From Verrucomicrobium sp. BvORR034 (lineage in GTDB: Bacteria; Verrucomicrobiota; Verrucomicrobiia; Verrucomicrobiales; Verrucomicrobiaceae): a stretch of DNA of 64,000 nt. The position numbers and the translations under genes were made by a program. The stretch lies in the NCBI RefSeq assembly GCF_000739635.1, contig NZ_BATQ01000151.1, positions 38,622 through 102,621 on the forward strand. Reading direction: 5' to 3'. A model generated the notes under the pieces. The model ran no database searches and was not told the origin of the DNA. It saw only the letters and a list, made by a program, of their open reading frames with translations. Shown piece after piece: positions 60,222 through 64,000 of this stretch; position 1 is the stretch's first letter, and each line of letters starts with the position of its first letter.

Positions 60222-60689
60222 TTAGCAGCAGCCAGTGCCCGTGCAGCAGGCTTCCTGCTCCCCGGAATCGGCGGCAGGGAGGCCACAGCGCTCCATGGCC
60301 AGACAGGCGGTGTGTTTGTGGTCCAGAATCAGCACCACCGCCTCGGCACGCACGTCGTGATCTTCGATGATATATTGGGAAATCACTTCATCCTCGTACT
60401 CCACCTCCACGGGCACCGTTTCATCCGGCAGATAGGGGCGGGCCTTCTCCAGAATGGCGGCCATCTTACCCGTCTCGATGCGGTGATGATAGTCCTCCCC
60501 CACCCAGACCTGGAGCTGGCAGGTGATGGTCTCGCGCAAGGTGCCGCCGCAATCGAGGAAGGTCTTTTGCACGCGCCCCACTTCCGTGACGTGGAAGGAG
60601 AGCGGCACGGCGGTGCCATTGGGCAATTGGATCTGAAAGAGCTTGTCGGAGTGGCTCTTCAGCAGGGATTTGAGTTCTTGGAGGTTCAT
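60222..60689 (-). CDS. DUF6428 family protein of the arsenic operon
   Basis: 155 residues from the ATG at 60689; an upstream start at 60806 would run through arsR. The first 120 residues match what I recall of DUF6428, found in arsenic-resistance operons: QELKSLLKSHSDKLFQIQLPNGTAVPLSFHVTEVGRVQKTFLDCGG and ITCQLQVWVGEDYHHRI. The C-terminus has EACCTGTGCC, four Cys in seven positions, which could bind arsenite. It is cytoplasmic. Role unknown; a chaperone or carrier for arsenite is possible (inference). Confidence 0.75.
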   Translation of the reverse strand: MNLQELKSLLKSHSDKLFQIQLPNGTAVPLSFHVTEVGRVQKTFLDCGGTLRETITCQLQVWVGEDYHHRIETGKMAAILEKARPYLPDETVPVEVEYEDEVISQYIIEDHDVRAEAVVLILDHKHTACLAMERCGLPAADSGEQEACCTGTGCC

Positions 60690-60705
60690 AGGGAGGAAGG
60701 TGGGG

Positions 60706-61122
60706 TTAGGCGACTTTGGCAGCAGCGGCATTGCGACGACGGACGGGCGGAGAACAAGATGACTTGAATCCCACACAACAGCTCCCGTCGTTGCCGCGTT
60801 TGGCAAGACGTTGCTTGAGCTTGCGGGCGTCTGCCTTCAGGACGGCATCGGCAGCCAGTTCCCGCTCATCCAGCCGGAAAAGGGCCCGGGTGGCGGCGAG
60901 CAGGGATTTGGAGAGGGTGTAGTACACCCACTTCCCTTCCTGGCGGGTATTCGCGAGACCCGTCTGGCGCAGGTACTGGAGGTGCGTGGAAAGCGTGGAC
61001 TGGGGCAGGTCCAGCACATCGCAGAGTTCACAGACACACAACTCCCCCATGCGCAGCAGGGCAATGACCCGCACGCGGGCGGGCTCGGAAAAGGCTTTTC
61101 CGATGAGGGTGAGATCTCGCAT
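60706..61122 (-). CDS. arsR: ArsR-family transcriptional regulator
   Basis: 138 residues from the ATG at 61122; the ATG at 61128 is also possible but overlaps the operator. Winged helix-turn-helix with the DNA-recognition helix in DLPQSTLSTHLQYLRQTGL. The metal-sensing motif ELCVCELCD (C29, C31, C34) is the arsenite site of classical ArsR proteins. A long C-terminal extension holds GSCCVGFKSSC. It should repress the operon and release on binding arsenite or antimonite. A perfect 8-bp inverted repeat covers its start region. Confidence 0.92.
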   Translation of the reverse strand: MRDLTLIGKAFSEPARVRVIALLRMGELCVCELCDVLDLPQSTLSTHLQYLRQTGLANTRQEGKWVYYTLSKSLLAATRALFRLDERELAADAVLKADARKLKQRLAKRGNDGSCCVGFKSSCSPPVRRRNAAAAKVA

Positions 61123-61124
61123 CG

Positions 61125-61148
61125 TCATATCGGGTTATAACGATATGA
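61125..61148. promoter_or_regulatory. Likely ArsR operator
   Basis: TCATATCG-GGTTATAA-CGATATGA, a perfect inverted repeat of 8 bp with an 8-bp spacer, immediately upstream of arsR. Its position fits autoregulation: bound ArsR would cover the promoter or translation start. The spacer GGTTATAA contains a TATAA-like -10 box. Confidence 0.7.
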
Positions 61149-61187
61149 CATGACCTTGCGGACGCTGCAAATGACATTTGCCGAAGA

Positions 61188-61916
61188 TTAACTCTCGGGC
61201 TGACGGAGCAATGCGGCCCGGAGGTGTAGCAACTCCTCCTCCACGCTGGCCCCGGCCGTCGTGTCCAGCGTCTGGGCCACCTGCTGCCGCACGGTGTCCC
61301 GGTAGCGCTGGCGGAGCCGGTGCAGAGAGACGCGGATCGCACTCTCCGTCACGCCAAGTTCCCTGGCACAATCCGCAAGAGAACCGCCCGCCTCATTTCC
61401 CGCCAGCCAGGGCTTCAGGGTGGTGAACTGGGTGGAGCGCCCTTCTGCGTCCATCTCCTGCTCCAGCGTCTGCAAAGCCCGGGCGAGCAGCGCATGTGCC
61501 CACTGTCGGTCAAACTCCTGGTCCGGCGGGGGACTATGCCTGTCCTCCAGCGTGCCCGGCGGCAGCTCGTCTCCCACCTCGTCGAGCGAGAGTTGAACCG
61601 TACCGCCGCCACGACGCAGGGCGCGGGAGCGATCCACCATGTCACAGAGGAAGTGCTTTACCGCTCCCAGAAGGTAGCTGCGGAATCGCCCCTTCTCCGC
61701 CTCCGCAGCCCCCAGATGCTGGCGCTGCAACAGTCGCAGAAAGAACTCCTGCGTCAGATCACGAGCACGCTCCGCGGCCCCCTCCCCTGCCCCGCACCAC
61801 TGGCACACGAACCGCTCCACGGGAGCGTGATAAAGCGCGCACAACTCTGAAAGCGCTGCCGCGCCACCTTCCCCGCCCTGCCCCGTGCGACGCACCAGCG
61901 TCCAGCGCGTTTCCAC
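61188..61916 (-). CDS. ECF-like RNA polymerase sigma factor linked to the kinase genes
   Basis: 242 residues, longer than standard ECF factors. Sigma-2 region: ALYHAPVERFVCQWC...ARDLTQEFFLRLLQRQHLGAAEAEKGRFRSYLLGAVKHFL; sigma-4 region: GGSLADCARELGVTESAIRVSLHRLRQRYRDTVRQQV. The tail of about 30 residues is predicted helical. This matches the PVC group of ECF factors encoded near Ser/Thr kinases, in which the kinase is thought to control the sigma factor by phosphorylation. It follows the kinase and a secreted protein on the same strand, 70 bp away. It is not near the arsenic genes functionally, only by position. Confidence 0.85.
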   Translation of the reverse strand: METRWTLVRRTGQGGEGGAAALSELCALYHAPVERFVCQWCGAGEGAAERARDLTQEFFLRLLQRQHLGAAEAEKGRFRSYLLGAVKHFLCDMVDRSRALRRGGGTVQLSLDEVGDELPPGTLEDRHSPPPDQEFDRQWAHALLARALQTLEQEMDAEGRSTQFTTLKPWLAGNEAGGSLADCARELGVTESAIRVSLHRLRQRYRDTVRQQVAQTLDTTAGASVEEELLHLRAALLRQPES

Positions 61917-61986
61917 AAAGGAACTGGGGGGGAGGTTCAGAGGCCATGCCGCAGGGAGAATCTCATGGTCGCGCCAGCTGGCCCAG

Positions 61987-62526
61987 TCATTTCGATTGCG
62001 GCACTGTCGAAAGCCCGCTCTCCGAGTAAAACTTCACCTCATCCACCCAGACCGTGCCTGGGCCTTCGATCACCACATTCACCAGCGCCCGCTTCAAGAG
62101 GGCCGGTTGATTGATCATCATCGGAAGACGCACCTCCACCCAGTCGGTATCGCCCTGGAGGATCTGGCCGAGCCCCTTGGAAAAGGCACGGCCCATCTTG
62201 TCGAACTCGCACCACATCTCCAGATAGGCTCGCTGTTTGACGCCAGCCCCCTTCACCTTGGCCACACACCAGAAGATGTTCCCCTCGCCGACATGAAACC
62301 CGTCCTGGTCCACCAGGGTGACAGACGCGCCCTGCTCCGCCACCACCTTGAGGGAGCCATTGCCATCTACCGTGATGTCACGGTCCATGGAAACTACCGT
62401 CCTCACCTGGTCGAGCCGGTTGCACGGCAGCACACCGAGATCGCGGGATTGCACCACCGGCACGGTGAGCGCCAGAGCGCATACCACCGCCAGTGACCTG
62501 GCAGAAGAGCTGGATGTCATTTTCAT
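61987..62526 (-). CDS. Exported stand-alone copy of the kinase outer domain
   Basis: 179 residues from the ATG at 62526 (the 62559 start overlaps the kinase stop by 4 bp). Signal peptide (ARSLAVVCALALTVPVV). The mature part resembles the periplasmic domain of the adjacent kinase: FWCVAKVKGAGVKQRAYLEMWCEFDKMG against LWCEARMKCRDLAQGGLLEMWCELADGT, LGQILQGDTDWVEVRL against TDQVLQGTQNWRTIRL, and GPGTVWVDEVKF against GVGTVWVDDIRF. Probably a beta-sandwich binding domain that may bind the same ligand or pair with the kinase. Such an arrangement is not familiar to me. Confidence 0.75.
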   Translation of the reverse strand: MKMTSSSSARSLAVVCALALTVPVVQSRDLGVLPCNRLDQVRTVVSMDRDITVDGNGSLKVVAEQGASVTLVDQDGFHVGEGNIFWCVAKVKGAGVKQRAYLEMWCEFDKMGRAFSKGLGQILQGDTDWVEVRLPMMINQPALLKRALVNVVIEGPGTVWVDEVKFYSESGLSTVPQSK

Positions 62527-62555
62527 AAGTGGGCTGTTGGGAAAAAGCTCATGCC

Positions 62556-64000
62556 TCATGGCGCGGAAGGTTCCGCCGTGAACCGGATGTCATCCACCCA
62601 GACTGTGCCGACACCGCTGAAGGCGACATTCACCAGCACTCGCCTGACCTCCACCGGCCGGCCCACCTTGAGAAACAGGCGGATGGTGCGCCAGTTCTGT
62701 GTGCCCTGCAGGACCTGGTCGGTTCCTTTGACCGCCATGCGGGTGCCATCGGCCAGTTCACACCACATTTCCAGCAGGCCGCCCTGCGCCAGGTCGCGAC
62801 ACTTCATCCTGGCCTCGCACCACAAAGTTTCTCCTTGAACCACGTTGATGCCATCCAGATCTCCCACGGTGACTACCGCCCCCTGACGGCCCTCAATCCG
62901 GATGGAGCCATCGCCCCCGGGAGAGTTCTCCGGATCCATCAACACATGAGTGCCCACGCGGGAGAGGTCGCTCATTGGCAACACCTTCTCCTGCCCTGGC
63001 GGCACGGCTCGCCGGTGGCGCTGGGTGTAGGCCAGTATGCCAAGCAGCATCGGGATCAGCAGGAGGAGGAAAATGCCTGCAAGCACCATCAAACAGCCCC
63101 GCAGCCACCAGGAACCACGACGGGGACCGGCAATCTTCTCCGAAGGAGAAGGACGCGATTTCGGAGTCGGGTTCGATGAAGCAATGGTTCGCACATCCGT
63201 GCTGACCTCCCCGGCATCCTGATACCGCTTTTCCCGCTGCTTCTCCAGCGTGCGGAAGACGACGCCATCCAGCCGCGCATCCACCCCGCTGTGCTCACTG
63301 GGAGCAGGAAAGCGCCCCAGGGGCAGACCGCCCGTAAGCATCTCATAGAAAACCACCCCCAAGCTGTAAATGTCTGCCCGGTGGTCCACATCCTCCGGAT
63401 GCTCCACCTGCTCCGGAGCCATGTAGGCCATGGTGCCGAGCTGCATGCCACTCTGGGTGAGAAAGGTGCCCGGCGCGGAAGCCTCCCCGGGCAGGACAAA
63501 CTTGGCCAGGCCAAAATCCGCGATCTTGATGCCCCCCTGGGAGTCCAGCAGAATGTTCTCAGGCTTCAGGTCACGATGCAGCACGCCGCGCTCATGCGCA
63601 TAGTGCAAGGCATCACAGAGTTTCGGCACCATCAGCAGGGCCTCCTGCGCCGTCAGCCCGCCCTGCTTCATGGCCTGACGCAGGTTCACACCGTCAACAT
63701 ATTCCATGAGCAGGTAGGCGAAGCGCGGCGTCTCTGCATGGACCTCGCTCTCGCCAAAGTCATAGAGCTGCACGATGTGAGGGTGATTGAGCCGGGCCAG
63801 GGCACGTGCTTCCCGGTGAAAACGCTCTACCCAGGCGGGATCTCCCGCCAGTTCCGGGGGCAGGACCTTGAGCGCGGCGAGCCGGTCCATCTGAATCTGG
63901 CGCACCTTGTACACCCGGCCCATGCCGCCAGCACCCAGGGGCTCGATGATTTTCAGATGGGGGAACGCCCGGGCGAGCATCTCTGGCTGCGGGGCCGGCA
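62556..64000 (-). CDS. Membrane Ser/Thr protein kinase (PknB type), cut by the window end
   Basis: At least 474 residues. The frame stays open to the window edge, and upstream residues (PAPQPE before MLARAFPHLKII) suggest more N-terminus outside. Kinase domain: glycine loop GAGGMGRVY, Lys38 in ALKVL, HRDLKPEN (H135-R-D137), DFG 155-157, GTMAYMAPEQ, DIYSLGVVFYEMLTG. Juxtamembrane linker, one membrane span (about 296-318), then an outer domain (about 321-474) with two conserved WC motifs and VWVDDIRF. A sensor kinase, likely controlling the ECF factor downstream. All residues needed for catalysis are present. Confidence 0.9.
   Translation of the reverse strand, partial: PAPQPEMLARAFPHLKIIEPLGAGGMGRVYKVRQIQMDRLAALKVLPPELAGDPAWVERFHREARALARLNHPHIVQLYDFGESEVHAETPRFAYLLMEYVDGVNLRQAMKQGGLTAQEALLMVPKLCDALHYAHERGVLHRDLKPENILLDSQGGIKIADFGLAKFVLPGEASAPGTFLTQSGMQLGTMAYMAPEQVEHPEDVDHRADIYSLGVVFYEMLTGGLPLGRFPAPSEHSGVDARLDGVVFRTLEKQREKRYQDAGEVSTDVRTIASSNPTPKSRPSPSEKIAGPRRGSWWLRGCLMVLAGIFLLLLIPMLLGILAYTQRHRRAVPPGQEKVLPMSDLSRVGTHVLMDPENSPGGDGSIRIEGRQGAVVTVGDLDGINVVQGETLWCEARMKCRDLAQGGLLEMWCELADGTRMAVKGTDQVLQGTQNWRTIRLFLKVGRPVEVRRVLVNVAFSGVGTVWVDDIRFTAEPSAP

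Overview
The window looks like chromosome from a Verrucomicrobiota bacterium, probably order Verrucomicrobiales. This rests on gene content, not on a search. It carries a DUF1592/DUF1588 planctomycete-type cytochrome protein followed by a DUF1552 protein behind an ECF sigma factor, a very large ThuA/dehydrogenase-type protein, sulfatase and DUF5722 proteins, membrane Ser/Thr kinase plus ECF signalling, menD/menF, high G+C, and many interspersed palindromic repeats in the gaps.

Layout. 0.1-13.1 kb: surface-polysaccharide cluster with two FkbM methyltransferases, one GT9, two GT4-like enzymes, three GT-A type transferases with DTD/DSD motifs, two acyltransferase-3 membrane proteins, a VanZ-like protein and a convergent GT2. 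13.3-26.7 kb: exported catabolic and other genes (1505-residue multidomain protein ending in an azurin-like cupredoxin, esterase with EF-hands, EEP hydrolase, DUF5722 protein, sulfatase), with tRNA-Arg(CCU) and an AlkC-like DNA alkylation repair protein. 27.0-28.4 kb: threonine deaminase preceded by an Ile-rich leader peptide and a four-segment transcription attenuator. 28.6-31.4 kb: an AlkB-like demethylase, then an ISL3-type insertion sequence with exact target duplication and a transposase broken by a 10-bp tandem duplication, then repeats. 31.4-37.4 kb: LRR protein, ThuA protein, DUF1015 protein and two overlapping CNNM/CorC-type proteins. 37.6-40.3 kb: menD and menF (menaquinone). 40.3-41.4 kb: non-coding, full of palindromes. 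41.4-47.0 kb: ECF sigma, membrane partner, DUF1592 and DUF1552 proteins in one operon. 47.0-52.7 kb: small hypotheticals, a GNAT-NTF2 fusion, a decaying gene and repeats. 52.7-58.6 kb: MacAB-like ABC export operon. 59.0-61.1 kb: arsenic operon arsR-DUF6428-aquaporin-arsC without an ArsB/Acr3 pump in view. 61.2-64.0 kb: Ser/Thr kinase (cut by the window end), a secreted copy of its outer domain, and an ECF sigma factor.

Two signals stand out. One is the complete Ile attenuator in front of ilvA, in which every competing pairing can be drawn by hand. The other is a set of unrelated repeat families in which a constant sequence sits next to a short hairpin whose stem differs between copies while staying self-complementary. 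These hairpins lie in gaps, often flush with stop codons, and in one case encode the end of a protein (ArsC).
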